A model generated the notes under the pieces. The model searched no databases. It had not been told where the DNA came from and was given only the letters and a program-made list of their open reading frames with translations. Both the position numbers and the translations under genes were made by a program. From an uncultured Lachnospiraceae bacterium (lineage in GTDB: Bacteria; Bacillota; Clostridia; Lachnospirales; Lachnospiraceae), in contig CAJTVQ010000014.1 of the NCBI GenBank assembly GCA_910579935.1, forward strand, positions 14,920 through 78,919: a stretch of 64,000 nucleotides of DNA. Reading direction: 5' to 3'. Of this stretch, positions 39,642 to 48,990 are shown piece after piece. Positions within the stretch are counted from its first letter, which is position 1; every line of letters begins with the position of its first letter.

Positions 39642-41579
39642 CTATTCCCCAGCCTCCAGCACCTCCCACCGTTCCATAAGCTGTTCCAGTTCCGCGGCAA
39701 TCCCCTCCTTCTCCCTGGAAAGTTCCTGCAATTTCGCAACATCCGTACAGACCTCCGGCCGGCTCATTTCCCCATCAATCTCAGCATCCCGCTGTTCCAG
39801 GTTTTCAATCCGTTCTTCCAGCCGCTTCAATTCATTTTCCCTCTTACGCTGTTTCGCCTGCAATTCCTTCTGTTCTTTCCAGTTCAGTTTGGCAGCGGAT
39901 TCTTTTTCCCCCGTACCGGAAGGTACAGGGGCGGAAGACGGACTGCCGTCAGCCATTTGCGAGGAGAGGGCAAGCTGCTGCTTTTTTTCCAGGTAATAAT
40001 CATAGTTCCCCAAGTAATTGGTCAGCGTATGGCCGGATAATTCCAGAATACGGCTGGCCGTACGGTTAATGAAATAACGGTCATGGGATACATACAGAAC
40101 CGTTCCGGTATAGCCGTTCAGGGCATCCTCCAGAATTTCCTTGGAGGTAATATCCAAATGGTTGGTAGGCTCGTCAAGAATCAGAAAATTGGATTCCGAG
40201 AGCATAAGCTTGGCAAGGGAAACACGCCCCCGCTCCCCGCCGCTCAGAGCTTTGATCTGCTTGAACACATCCTCGCCGGTGAATAGAAAAGCGGCAAGGG
40301 TATTACGAATTTCCGTATTGTTCAGTGACGGATATTCATCCGAAATCTCTTCGAACAGCGTCTTCTCCATATGCAGGACATGATGTTCCTGATCATAGTA
40401 ACCGATGTGCACATTGGTTCCAAGACGCAGAGAACCGCTGTCGGCAGGAAGCAGGCCGTTGATGATTTTTAAGATCGTGGTCTTTCCCGTGCCGTTGTCT
40501 CCGATAATTGCCACATGTTCCCCTTTTTTGATATCGAAACCGATATCCTGGAATAACGAAAGGGAAGCAAAGGATTTGGACAGGTTTTCCACATGCAGCA
40601 CATCGTTGCCGCTGGTATATTTCGGTTCCAGGGAGATATGCATATCCGTGTTGGCTTCCGTGGGCTTTTCAATGCGTTCTATCTTATCCAGCATTTTTTC
40701 ACGGCTTTCGGCGCGTTTGACGGATTTTTCACGGTTAAAAGATTTTAATTTGGTAATGACTGCCTCCTGGTGTTTGATTTCCCGCTGCTGGTTTAAGTAT
40801 GCCTTCCATTCGGCAGCGCGCAGCTGTTCCTTTTTTTGGGCATAGCTGCTGTAATTGCCGGTAAAGATGGAAGCCCTGGTTTGGTCGATTTCGATGATTT
40901 TGTTTGCAATGCGGTCTAAAAAATAGCGGTCATGGGAAACGATGATGACCGCGCCCTTATAATTCATCAGATAGGTTTCCAGCCATGTAATGGAGGACAT
41001 ATCCAAATGGTTGGTCGGTTCGTCCAGCATGATCAGGTCCGGCCTGAGCAGAAGCAGTTTGCCCAGAGCCACACGGGTTTTCTGACCGCCTGACAGGGTG
41101 GAGACGGGTTTGTCAAATTCTTCTTCGGTAAAGCCCAGTCCTTTCAGCACTCCGGTCAGTTCGCTCCGGTAAGAATAGCCGCCGTCGGATTCAAAGCGGT
41201 GGGTAAGCTGGGAATACAGTTCCATGAGCCGCTCCAGTTCTTTTCCATCCACCGCTTTCATCTGAAGTTCGGTTTCCCGAATGCGCGTTTCTAACGTAAT
41301 CAGTTCCTGCTTTACGGTCAGCAGTTCTTCGTAGATGGTATTTTCCGTATCCACGGACTGGTGCTGGGCCAGATAACCGAAGGTTTTGTCTTTGGACAGC
41401 GTTACGATGCCCTCGTCCGGCTGCATGTCTCCCACGATAATTTTCAACAGCGTAGTTTTCCCTGCCCCGTTGATGCCGACGATGGCGGCTTTGTCGTAAT
41501 CTTCAATATGGAACGATACGTTTTTTAATATATTTTTTTCATTAAATGCCTTTGAAATATTCTGGCATGATAAAATCAT
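39642..41579 (-). CDS. ABC-F family ATPase, YdiF-like
   Basis: A 645-residue soluble protein with two ABC domains. Walker A motifs are GINGAGKTT and GDNGTGKTT; signatures are LSGGQKTRVALGKLLL and LSGGERGRVSLAKLML; both Walker B motifs are followed by EPTNHLD. The linker between domains is the ribosome-contacting segment. A C-terminal coiled coil (residues about 570-640) is Glu-rich. ABC-F proteins act on stalled or antibiotic-bound ribosomes; which subtype cannot be told. GGGAGG precedes the ATG. Divergent from rex with adjoining promoters. Confidence 0.93.
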   Translation of the reverse strand: MILSCQNISKAFNEKNILKNVSFHIEDYDKAAIVGINGAGKTTLLKIIVGDMQPDEGIVTLSKDKTFGYLAQHQSVDTENTIYEELLTVKQELITLETRIRETELQMKAVDGKELERLMELYSQLTHRFESDGGYSYRSELTGVLKGLGFTEEEFDKPVSTLSGGQKTRVALGKLLLLRPDLIMLDEPTNHLDMSSITWLETYLMNYKGAVIIVSHDRYFLDRIANKIIEIDQTRASIFTGNYSSYAQKKEQLRAAEWKAYLNQQREIKHQEAVITKLKSFNREKSVKRAESREKMLDKIERIEKPTEANTDMHISLEPKYTSGNDVLHVENLSKSFASLSLFQDIGFDIKKGEHVAIIGDNGTGKTTILKIINGLLPADSGSLRLGTNVHIGYYDQEHHVLHMEKTLFEEISDEYPSLNNTEIRNTLAAFLFTGEDVFKQIKALSGGERGRVSLAKLMLSESNFLILDEPTNHLDITSKEILEDALNGYTGTVLYVSHDRYFINRTASRILELSGHTLTNYLGNYDYYLEKKQQLALSSQMADGSPSSAPVPSGTGEKESAAKLNWKEQKELQAKQRKRENELKRLEERIENLEQRDAEIDGEMSRPEVCTDVAKLQELSREKEGIAAELEQLMERWEVLEAGE

Positions 41580-41625
41580 GGCAATGTCCTCCCTAAGAAA
41601 TCATATTTATCCGCTGATCACATTT

Positions 41626-41654
41626 ATTTTAGCGGTGATAAAACCTGCTGTCAA
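41626..41654 (-). promoter_or_regulatory. Promoter of the ABC-F gene
   Basis: On the minus strand, TTGACA (41649-41654), 17 bp, TAAAAT (41626-41631). Its -35 is 4 bp from the -35 of the rex promoter. Confidence 0.8.
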
Positions 41655-41658
41655 TTCA

Positions 41659-41687
41659 TTGACATTATTTTTGCCACCCATTATAAT
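41659..41687 (+). promoter_or_regulatory. Consensus promoter of rex
   Basis: TTGACA (41659-41664), 17 bp, TATAAT (41682-41687): a perfect consensus. No Rex-type TTGTGAA/TTCACAA palindrome is visible nearby. Confidence 0.9.
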
Positions 41688-41758
41688 AAATACATTAGGG
41701 TCCAGCCGGTATATTATAAAAAAGCCGGGCCTGCTTTTAAGGAACAGGGGGAGGCGCT

Positions 41759-42421
41759 GTGGAAGAAAAAGAAATCTCACAGGCGGTCATCAGCCGTTTG
41801 CCGCGCTATTTCCGGTATTTGGGAGAACTCAGGGATCAGGGGATCGAGAGAGTATCTTCACAGGAACTCAGCGATATTATGAAAGTGACCGCTTCACAGA
41901 TCAGACAGGATTTTAACAATTTCGGAGGTTTCGGACAACAGGGATATGGCTATAACGTAGAGTACCTGTTTCAGGAAATCGGAAAGATATTGGGATTAGA
42001 TCAGAATCATAATCTGATTATCATAGGAGCCGGAAATTTGGGGCAGGCACTGGCCAATTACGGGAATTTTGAGCGCAGGGGCTTTTTATTCCGCGGAGTT
42101 TTTGACAGGAATCCCCAGTTATACGGGAAAAAAATACGGGATGTGGAAGTGCAGCCCATGGAACAGATCGAGCAGTTTGTGAAATCGAACAACATTGATA
42201 TTGCGGTGCTGGCCATTCCGAAAACAGAGGCGGAGAGAGTGGCAGAACAATTGGTTGGCTATGGCATTAAGGGAATTTGGAATTTTGCCCATGTGGATCT
42301 GAATGTGCCGGAGGAAGTTCAGGTGGAAAATGTCCATTTATCTGACAGTTTGATGAAGTTGTCCTATAATATCAACCGATTTCACGCCGGCGGTGACGGT
42401 AGGTCAGATATTCCGCAGTAA
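41759..42421 (+). CDS. rex: Redox-sensing repressor Rex
   Basis: A 220-residue NAD(H)-sensing repressor. The winged helix includes RVSSQELSDIMKVTASQIRQDFNNFG, the Rossmann domain IIIGAGNLGQALANY and the C-terminal swapped helix SLMKLSYNINRF. It represses fermentation and NADH-oxidising genes when NAD is high relative to NADH. The start codon is GTG at 41759, 6 bp after GGGGGAGG. The ending is followed 84 bp later by a coiled-coil gene that is probably co-transcribed. Confidence 0.96.
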   Translation: MEEKEISQAVISRLPRYFRYLGELRDQGIERVSSQELSDIMKVTASQIRQDFNNFGGFGQQGYGYNVEYLFQEIGKILGLDQNHNLIIIGAGNLGQALANYGNFERRGFLFRGVFDRNPQLYGKKIRDVEVQPMEQIEQFVKSNNIDIAVLAIPKTEAERVAEQLVGYGIKGIWNFAHVDLNVPEEVQVENVHLSDSLMKLSYNINRFHAGGDGRSDIPQ

Positions 42422-42504
42422 TGTGCGTTTTATGCGCAGCGCGGGACATACTGCCGGTTCGGGGAGACAGCAGCAGACAGTTTGCGGCAGAAGGGGAGAG
42501 GAAT

Positions 42505-43206
42505 ATGGCAAAGTCAGAAGATACATTCCGGCAGGCGCTGGCAGGTAAAAAAATACCGGTGCTGACGTTGGACAATAAATGGCATCAGCTTTTTACGCAG
42601 GCACAGGCGGAGATACCGGCAGAAGTACGGCGCGGGGAAGAAAAACTGAATGAACTTTTGAAAAGGCAGGGAAAACTGAATACCGAGTCGAAAGAGATAC
42701 GGAAGCTGAAAAAGAAGCTGATGGCGGAAATTATGGAATTGGCGGATGAGGCGGGAGGAAATCCTGACGCGAAAACCAAAAAAAAGATGGAGGAAAAGCA
42801 GCGGTTAATTAACGACTGCAACCAGAAGCTGGAAGACTATGCAGACGAACTGAAGGTGCTTCCAGGAGAGATTGACAGCGTGAATTATAAATTGATGCTT
42901 GCGACCATGGATATCTGCTACCATACGATAGCAGAGAATACGAGGGACATTGATTTAATTAACGACTGGGTGAAGAACGTCCGGGTAGAGATTAAGAAAA
43001 ATCTGGTGCGCAAGGAAGACAGGGAAAAATCCAATTTTGACCTGTATTCTTATATGCATGATATTTTCGGCGCCGAAGTGATTGAGATATTTGATATGAA
43101 ATATAATCCGGAAGAGCGGAAGAAGGCGCAGGAATTAAAAAAGAAGACAGCCGCGGGTGCAGGAAAAGCAGGAGCGGCCGGAAAACCGGGCGTGATGAAA
43201 ACATGA
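42505..43206 (+). CDS. Coiled-coil protein of unknown function
   Basis: A 233-residue soluble, highly charged protein I do not recognise. Residues about 35-130 are long helices rich in Lys and Glu (RGEEKLNELLKRQGKLNTES, MEEKQRLINDCNQKLEDYADEL), and the end is Ala/Gly/Lys-rich. It may be a structural or adaptor protein. GGGGAGAGG precedes the ATG at 42505; a longer upstream frame overlapping rex is rejected for lack of a site. Its place behind rex is the only functional hint. Confidence 0.65.
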   Translation: MAKSEDTFRQALAGKKIPVLTLDNKWHQLFTQAQAEIPAEVRRGEEKLNELLKRQGKLNTESKEIRKLKKKLMAEIMELADEAGGNPDAKTKKKMEEKQRLINDCNQKLEDYADELKVLPGEIDSVNYKLMLATMDICYHTIAENTRDIDLINDWVKNVRVEIKKNLVRKEDREKSNFDLYSYMHDIFGAEVIEIFDMKYNPEERKKAQELKKKTAAGAGKAGAAGKPGVMKT

Positions 43207-43326
43207 TAAAAGACAAAAGGCAAATGCGTCAGAACAGTGGTTTGGACGCATTTTTCTGATTCCGATGTCAGGGTGCCGGTTCGGAACTGCACTTTGCGCG
43301 AAGCGGGTAAAAGGAAGGGATACAGG

Positions 43327-44991
43327 ATGGAGCGAGGGAAATCGGCAGAGGGAATAAAAAGCGGCAAGTGGAAAGCGGAGCCGGGAGACGGCGGGGACAG
43401 GAAACGGTATCTGGTGTCCGCCGGGGAGATGAAGCGGTATGACAGAAATACGACGGAATACTTTGGCGTACCGTCCATCGTTTTGATGGAAAGAGCGGCT
43501 CTGGCTGTGGCGGAGGAGATAAAGCGCCGGTGCGGAAATGGAAAGCGTGTGCTGGTAGCGGCCGGTTGCGGGAATAACGGAGGGGACGGGATTGCCGTGG
43601 GAAGGCTGCTGGCACAGGACGGCTATGCCGTGGAAGTCTGGCTCGTGGGAGAAAGGGGAAAGTGCGGAAAAGAGACGAACGGACAATTGGAAATAATTGA
43701 AAAATATGGGTGTCCGGTACAAAGCAAAATCGGAAGCGGGGAATATGATATTATTGTGGATGCCTTATTCGGAATCGGGCTGTCCAGAAATCTGGAAGGA
43801 ATTTATGCGCAGGCGGTGGAGGAAATAAACCGCAGGGAGGCTTTTGTGTGTGCGGTGGATATCCCGTCGGGAATCCATACGGATACGGGAGCGGTTATGG
43901 GAGCGGCAGTCAGGGCGGATCTGACCGTAACCTTTGCGTTTCAAAAGCCGGGGCATGTATTATATCCGGGCTGCGGGTATGCAGGAGAAGTGGTGTGCAG
44001 GCAGATCGGAATTACAGAAGAAAGTTTTCTTGGAGAAGAACCAAAGCTGTACACAGGGCGGGGAGCGGCCTGCCGGTGGCTGCCGGACAGAGCGGCATGG
44101 GGCAATAAAGGAACGTTCGGGAAAGTACTGGTCATAGCAGGCAGTGTGAATATGAGCGGCGCCTGTGAACTTTGTGCCAGAAGCGCTTACCGGATCGGTG
44201 CGGGCATGGTAAAAGTGGTCACACCGGAGGAAAACCGTCTGATCATCCAGCAGAAAGTACCGGAAGCGCTGCTTATGACTTACCGGACACGGAAAGAAGG
44301 AGCAGGAACGGAGAATCCGGAAGCGTTTGAACAGGTGAAGGCAGAGCTGACAGGGCAGGCGTTTGACTGGGCGGATGCGATTGTCATCGGGCCGGGGACG
44401 GGAACCGGCAGGGAGGCGGAAATGCTGCTTACCTGGTCGCTGATGGAAACACGGAAACCGCTTGTGATCGATGCGGACGGAATCAATCTGCTGGCCGGAC
44501 GGGAACCGCTGCGGAAGTATCTGGAGAAACACGCCGGAGACGGAAGGGAGATCGTCATGACCCCTCATGCAGGAGAATTTGCACGGCTCTGCGGCAGAAC
44601 TGTAGAAGATACAAAAGAGGGAATCCTGTATATGGCAAAGGAACTGGCTGCCCGGTACGGCTGTGTCATGGCTGCAAAAGATGCGCGGACCGTGGTCGCA
44701 TCCTGCCGCAGGGAGGAGCAGTATCTGAATACCACCGGAAATGACGGAATGGCGACGGCAGGAATGGGAGATGTGCTGGCAGGAATCATCGGCGGACTTT
44801 TGGCACAGGGAATGACGGCGGAGGAAGCGGCCGAAGCGGGTGTTTACCTGCACGGAATGGCAGGCGATCTGGCTGCGGAGGAAATGGGACGCCATGGATT
44901 GATGGCAGGGGATGTGGTACAAAAACTGACAGAACTGTGTAAGTCGGATACCCTTTTGGAAGCAGGGAAAAAAATACGGCGGGAAACGTAA
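43327..44991 (+). CDS. nnr: Bifunctional NAD(P)H-hydrate epimerase / ADP-dependent dehydratase
   Basis: A 554-residue repair enzyme for hydrated NADH/NADPH. The YjeF_N epimerase domain (about 25-240) has YLVSAGEMKRYDRNTTEYFG and AGCGNNGGDGIAVG. The C-terminal dehydratase domain has KVLVIAGSVNMSGA, IVIGPGTGTG, MTPHAGEFARL and NTTGNDGMATAGMGDVLAGII. The extra charged N-terminus of about 26 residues is unusual. An AGGAAGGG site lies 7 bp before the ATG at 43327. alr begins directly after the stop. Confidence 0.94.
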   Translation: MERGKSAEGIKSGKWKAEPGDGGDRKRYLVSAGEMKRYDRNTTEYFGVPSIVLMERAALAVAEEIKRRCGNGKRVLVAAGCGNNGGDGIAVGRLLAQDGYAVEVWLVGERGKCGKETNGQLEIIEKYGCPVQSKIGSGEYDIIVDALFGIGLSRNLEGIYAQAVEEINRREAFVCAVDIPSGIHTDTGAVMGAAVRADLTVTFAFQKPGHVLYPGCGYAGEVVCRQIGITEESFLGEEPKLYTGRGAACRWLPDRAAWGNKGTFGKVLVIAGSVNMSGACELCARSAYRIGAGMVKVVTPEENRLIIQQKVPEALLMTYRTRKEGAGTENPEAFEQVKAELTGQAFDWADAIVIGPGTGTGREAEMLLTWSLMETRKPLVIDADGINLLAGREPLRKYLEKHAGDGREIVMTPHAGEFARLCGRTVEDTKEGILYMAKELAARYGCVMAAKDARTVVASCRREEQYLNTTGNDGMATAGMGDVLAGIIGGLLAQGMTAEEAAEAGVYLHGMAGDLAAEEMGRHGLMAGDVVQKLTELCKSDTLLEAGKKIRRET

Positions 44992-46248
44992 ATGCAGCCG
45001 CAGACAGAGACAGAAATGGAGACAGAAACAAAAATGCAGACAGAAACGCAGGCGGAAATAAAAGAAATACAGGAAAAATACAGCAGAATCTATGCATCGG
45101 TAGACCTGGATGCCATACGTCTGAACGCAGACAATATGAAAAGGAATATCACGCCGGAGACAAAAATCATGGGCGTGATCAAGACGGACGGGTACGGACA
45201 TGGAGCGGCGCCCATTGCAAAAGAACTGGAACCGCTTGATTACCTGGCAGGTTTTGCCACTGCGACTGCGGAAGAGGCCGTGATTTTAAGAAAATGCGGC
45301 ATCCGTAAGCCGATTCTGGTGCTGGGGTATACCTTTCCCTGTTCTTATGGGGAAATGATCAATCACCAAATAAGACCGGCGGTATTTCGTCCGGATATGA
45401 TAGAGCAGCTGTCGGCTTGTGCGCGGAAGCAGAACAAGAAGGCAAAAGTGCATATAAAGGTGGATACGGGAATGTCCCGCATTGGTATCCGGCCGGATGG
45501 GGAAGGCATGGAACTGGTGAAAATGGCGCTGGATGCACCGGAACTGGAGCTGGAAGGGATATTCACCCATTTTGCAAGAGCGGACGAAAGGGATAAGTCG
45601 GCGGCGGAAAGCCAGCTTGCCCGGTTCCGGCAGTTTACAGACCGGATAGAAGCGGAAACCGGATACCGTATCCCTGTCCGGCATTGCTCCAACAGCGCCG
45701 GGATCGTGGAGATGCGGGAGGCGGATATGGACATGGTGCGCGCCGGCATCATCCTTTACGGTTTGTGGCCGTCGGAAGAGGTGGCAAGGGATATACTTCC
45801 GCTCAGACCGGTCATGGAAGTGAAGAGTCGGATTATATATATAAAGGAAATAGAGGCGGGAACGCCGGTAAGTTACGGCGGAACCTATACGGCACAGAAA
45901 AAGACGCGGGTGGCAACGATTCCCGTCGGCTACGGGGACGGATATCCCAGAGGCCTTTCGGGGAAGGGCTCCGTACTGGTGCGGGGAAAAAGGGCTCCGA
46001 TTCTCGGTAGGGTGTGTATGGATCAGTTTATGGTGGATGTGACGGACATTCCGCAGGCGGAAGAGGGAGATCCGGTAACGCTGATCGGCAGGGACGGAGA
46101 CGGACAGATTACCATGGAAGAACTGGGAGGACTGTCGGGGCGGTTCAATTATGAACTTGCCTGCTGCATAGGAAAAAGGGTACCGCGGATTTATCTGAAA
46201 GCGGGAAAGATAGTCGGGACGAAAGATTATTTTCATGATTTTGAATAG
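44992..46248 (+). CDS. alr: Alanine racemase
   Basis: PLP enzyme providing D-alanine for peptidoglycan. The PLP-lysine segment is IMGVIKTDGYGHGA near residue 60, and the second catalytic Tyr region lies near 295 (GTPVSYGGTYTAQKK) followed by VGYGDGYPRGLSGKG and GRVCMDQFMVDVTD. The first 30 residues are Thr/Glu repeats (TETEMETETKMQTETQ) and lie outside the domain; the true start may be later, since no good ribosome site precedes the ATG at 44992. 418 residues as given. Confidence 0.93.
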   Translation: MQPQTETEMETETKMQTETQAEIKEIQEKYSRIYASVDLDAIRLNADNMKRNITPETKIMGVIKTDGYGHGAAPIAKELEPLDYLAGFATATAEEAVILRKCGIRKPILVLGYTFPCSYGEMINHQIRPAVFRPDMIEQLSACARKQNKKAKVHIKVDTGMSRIGIRPDGEGMELVKMALDAPELELEGIFTHFARADERDKSAAESQLARFRQFTDRIEAETGYRIPVRHCSNSAGIVEMREADMDMVRAGIILYGLWPSEEVARDILPLRPVMEVKSRIIYIKEIEAGTPVSYGGTYTAQKKTRVATIPVGYGDGYPRGLSGKGSVLVRGKRAPILGRVCMDQFMVDVTDIPQAEEGDPVTLIGRDGDGQITMEELGGLSGRFNYELACCIGKRVPRIYLKAGKIVGTKDYFHDFE

Positions 46249-46316
46249 AAATTGAATACCTTCGGATAAACTGGCAATAATTTAGCCATAAAAGTTTATA
46301 GTGAAGGGTGAGAAAA

Positions 46317-46673
46317 ATGAAACGAGGAGATATTTATTATGCGGATCTGCGCCCGGTCATCGGCTCGGAACAGGGCGGGGTCAGACCGGTACTTATCATA
46401 CAGAACGATGTGGGGAACAGGCACAGTCCGACCGTGATCTGCGCTGCAATTACGTCGAAGCTGAATAAGGCCAAACTGCCGACCCATATCGAACTGGATG
46501 CGGATAAATACGATATGGTGAAAGACTCCGTTATCTTATTGGAACAGCTCAGGACGATTGACAAGAAGCGATTGAAAGACAAAGTGTGTCATCTGGACAG
46601 TGAGATTATGGGAAAGGTGAATGAAGGACTGCTGATCAGCCTTGAACTGAACGTGTTCTGCCATAATACATAA
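46317..46673 (+). CDS. mazF: MazF/PemK-type endoribonuclease toxin
   Basis: A 118-residue toxin of the NdoA/EndoA type: KRGDIYYADLRPVIGSEQGG, RPVLIIQND, HSPTVICAAITSK and THIELDADKYDMVKDSVILLEQLRTIDK. It cuts mRNA at short sequences. In Bacillus the order is alr-antitoxin-toxin, but here only 68 bp lie between alr and mazF and no antitoxin gene fits. The ATG at 46317 follows GAAGGGTGAG. Confidence 0.93.
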   Translation: MKRGDIYYADLRPVIGSEQGGVRPVLIIQNDVGNRHSPTVICAAITSKLNKAKLPTHIELDADKYDMVKDSVILLEQLRTIDKKRLKDKVCHLDSEIMGKVNEGLLISLELNVFCHNT

Positions 46674-46691
46674 GAAGCAAAAGGTGTCTGC

Positions 46692-46720
46692 TTGACGGAA
46701 CTAAAGTAAAATGGTATAGT
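46692..46720 (+). promoter_or_regulatory. Promoter of the CNNM/CorC gene
   Basis: TTGACG (46692-46697), 17 bp, TATAGT (46715-46720), 42 bp before the start. Confidence 0.75.
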
Positions 46721-46762
46721 TTACAGTGATATTTTATGTGGAATACAAAAGGAGATGGGATT

Positions 46763-48190
46763 ATGGACGACGGCGGGCCTACTGCCAGTATCATTCTATT
46801 CATATTACTGATTTTGATCGATATGTTTTTTTACGGATTTGGTGCGGCAATACATGGGCTGAACGCAAAGGATATTGAGAAGCGGGCAAAAGAGGAAAAG
46901 GACAGGAAGTCACGGAGGCTGGCGGAAATCATCGAAGATCCGGCGGGATATGTGAATACGGTGCAGCTGGTGGTTACACTGATCCATATCATTATGGGCG
47001 GATTTTATCTCGGCATATGGCTGAGGGGCATACGACGGCTGATGGAAGGGTATATGTCCCAAAATACGGCGGGCGCGGTACCAGAAGGCATGACCGGGGG
47101 CATTGCCGGAGGCGTGGAAATAGCAGGAGTGGTTTCGCTGGTGCTTACAGTAGTGATACTTCTCTACATATTATTGACGTTCGGAGTGCTGCTGCCAAAG
47201 AAAGTGGCAGCCAGATATCCGGATAAGTGGGCATATATGTGCATCGGGCCGGTTTACTGTATTGTAAAGGCTCTGTCGCCTTTTACGGGACTGGTAACGG
47301 TGAGTACGAACGGTATCCTGCGTCTGTTCGGAATCAGGGCGGATGAGGAGCTGGCGGACGTAACGGAGGAAGAAATCATATCAATGGTCAATGAGGGTCA
47401 TGAACAGGGGGTCCTGCAGGCGGCGGAAGCGGAGATGATCACGAATATTTTCGAATTCGGCGATAAGGAAGCGAACGATATTATGACCCATCGGGGAGAC
47501 ATGGTCTGTGTGGAAGCCGATCTGTCTTTACGGGATGCCATTGAGTTCATGCTGGAAGCCAACAACAGCAGATTTCCGGTATACGAGGAGAATCTGGACC
47601 ACATCACGGGAATCCTGCATCTGCGGGATGCCATGCGTCTGCATGTCAGCGAAACGGAACTGGACCGGCCCGTGAGGGATATCGAAGGGCTGCTGCGGGA
47701 ACCTGTTTTTATTCCGGAAACAAAGAATATTGACGGGCTGTTTCAGATGATGCAGTCTTCCAAAACACAGATGGTCATTGTCGTGGATGAGTACGGGCAG
47801 ACGTCAGGGCTGCTTGCCATGGAGGATATTCTGGAGGAAATTGTCGGCAATCTGATGGATGAGTATGACGAAGACGAGGAATATATTGAGGAAACAGACA
47901 ATGCAGACGAATATATCATCGAAGGAAAGATGCCGTTAAAGGAATTGGAAGAGCGTTTTCAGATTTGTTTTAAAGAAGAGGAATTTGAGACGCTGAACGG
48001 TTTCCTGATCGCACGGATGGACAAGATTCCGGAAGAAAACGAGGAGTTTGAGGTGGAGGTGGACGGTTACAATTTCCGTATCCTGTCAGTGGAGAATAAG
48101 ATGATACAGAGCGTACTGGTCACGAAGATAAAGCAGGAAGGGGAAGATATCCGGGAAGACGGGGAGACGGAGTCTGACGGAGAAATGTAA
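46763..48190 (+). CDS. CNNM/CorC family (hemolysin C-like) membrane protein
   Basis: A 475-residue protein. The N-terminal DUF21 domain has about four membrane helices (residues 8-30, 68-95, 122-150 and 160-180). Two CBS domains follow (IMTHRGDMVCVEADLSLRDA; MQSSKTQMVIVVDEYGQTSG), then a CorC/HlyC domain (DEYIIEGKMPLKELEERFQI). These proteins are linked to magnesium or cobalt export. The family is sure, the ion is not. AAGGAG precedes the ATG. Confidence 0.9.
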   Translation: MDDGGPTASIILFILLILIDMFFYGFGAAIHGLNAKDIEKRAKEEKDRKSRRLAEIIEDPAGYVNTVQLVVTLIHIIMGGFYLGIWLRGIRRLMEGYMSQNTAGAVPEGMTGGIAGGVEIAGVVSLVLTVVILLYILLTFGVLLPKKVAARYPDKWAYMCIGPVYCIVKALSPFTGLVTVSTNGILRLFGIRADEELADVTEEEIISMVNEGHEQGVLQAAEAEMITNIFEFGDKEANDIMTHRGDMVCVEADLSLRDAIEFMLEANNSRFPVYEENLDHITGILHLRDAMRLHVSETELDRPVRDIEGLLREPVFIPETKNIDGLFQMMQSSKTQMVIVVDEYGQTSGLLAMEDILEEIVGNLMDEYDEDEEYIEETDNADEYIIEGKMPLKELEERFQICFKEEEFETLNGFLIARMDKIPEENEEFEVEVDGYNFRILSVENKMIQSVLVTKIKQEGEDIREDGETESDGEM

Positions 48191-48214
48191 AAAAGGAAAA
48201 GGAGAACAAAAGCA

Positions 48215-48943
48215 ATGTCAGGACATTCAAAATTTGCAAATATTAAACATAAGAAGGAAAAGAACGACGCGGCAAAGGGAAAAATTTTTACGATTATCGG
48301 AAGAGAAATTGCAGTGGCGGTAAAAGAGGGCGGACCGGATCCGGCAAACAACTTTAAACTGGCACAGGTCATCACAAAAGCAAAGGCCAACAATATGCCA
48401 AACGATACCATTGAACGCGGTATTAAAAAAGCGGCGGGTGATGTAGGGAATGTGAATTATAAATATGTGACGTATGAAGGATACGGACCGAGCGGCATTG
48501 CCATTATCGTGGATGCGCTGACGGACAACCAGAACCGTACCGCAGCCAATATACGGAATGCCTTTACAAAAGGACAGGGCAGTATCGGCACGCCGGGCTG
48601 TGTATCGTTCATGTTTGATAAAAAGGGGCAGATCATCATTGATAAGGAAGAATGTTCCATGGAATCCGATGATTTAATGATGATGGCGCTGGACGCGGGA
48701 GCGGAAGATTTTTCAGAGGAAGAGGACAGCTATGAAATCCTGACGGATCCCGACGGGTTCGAGGAAGTCAGGAAAGCGCTGGAGAAAGCGGGGATTGAGA
48801 TGATTTCGGCGGAAGTGACGATGATCCCGCAGAATTATGTGGAAGTGACGGATGAAACGGCGCTTAAGAACCTTCAGAGAACACTGGATCTTTTGGATGA
48901 GGATGACGACGTACAGGCAGTATATCATAATTGGGATGAATAA
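48215..48943 (+). CDS. yebC: YebC/PmpR family protein
   Basis: A 242-residue YebC protein: MSGHSKFANIKHKKEKNDAAKGKIF, then PNDTIERGIKKAAGD, YEGYGPSGIAIIVDALTDN and EVTMIPQNYVEVTDE. Recent work ties some YebC forms to translation of proline stretches, others to transcription control; which applies here is unknown. AAAAGGAG precedes the ATG. It follows the CorC-like gene by 24 bp. Confidence 0.95.
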   Translation: MSGHSKFANIKHKKEKNDAAKGKIFTIIGREIAVAVKEGGPDPANNFKLAQVITKAKANNMPNDTIERGIKKAAGDVGNVNYKYVTYEGYGPSGIAIIVDALTDNQNRTAANIRNAFTKGQGSIGTPGCVSFMFDKKGQIIIDKEECSMESDDLMMMALDAGAEDFSEEEDSYEILTDPDGFEEVRKALEKAGIEMISAEVTMIPQNYVEVTDETALKNLQRTLDLLDEDDDVQAVYHNWDE

Positions 48944-48990
48944 AAGGAAACGTGCGCAGACTGAAACAGGATGAAGCAGGGAAAGAGAAA

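Noticed and set aside
41588..41758. A Rex autoregulatory operator
   Set aside because: No TTGTGAA-N-TTCACAA-like palindrome could be found between the two promoters and rex.
43960..45201. A 413-residue open frame on the minus strand
   Set aside because: It covers nnr and alr in antisense and has no ribosome site or recognisable domain.
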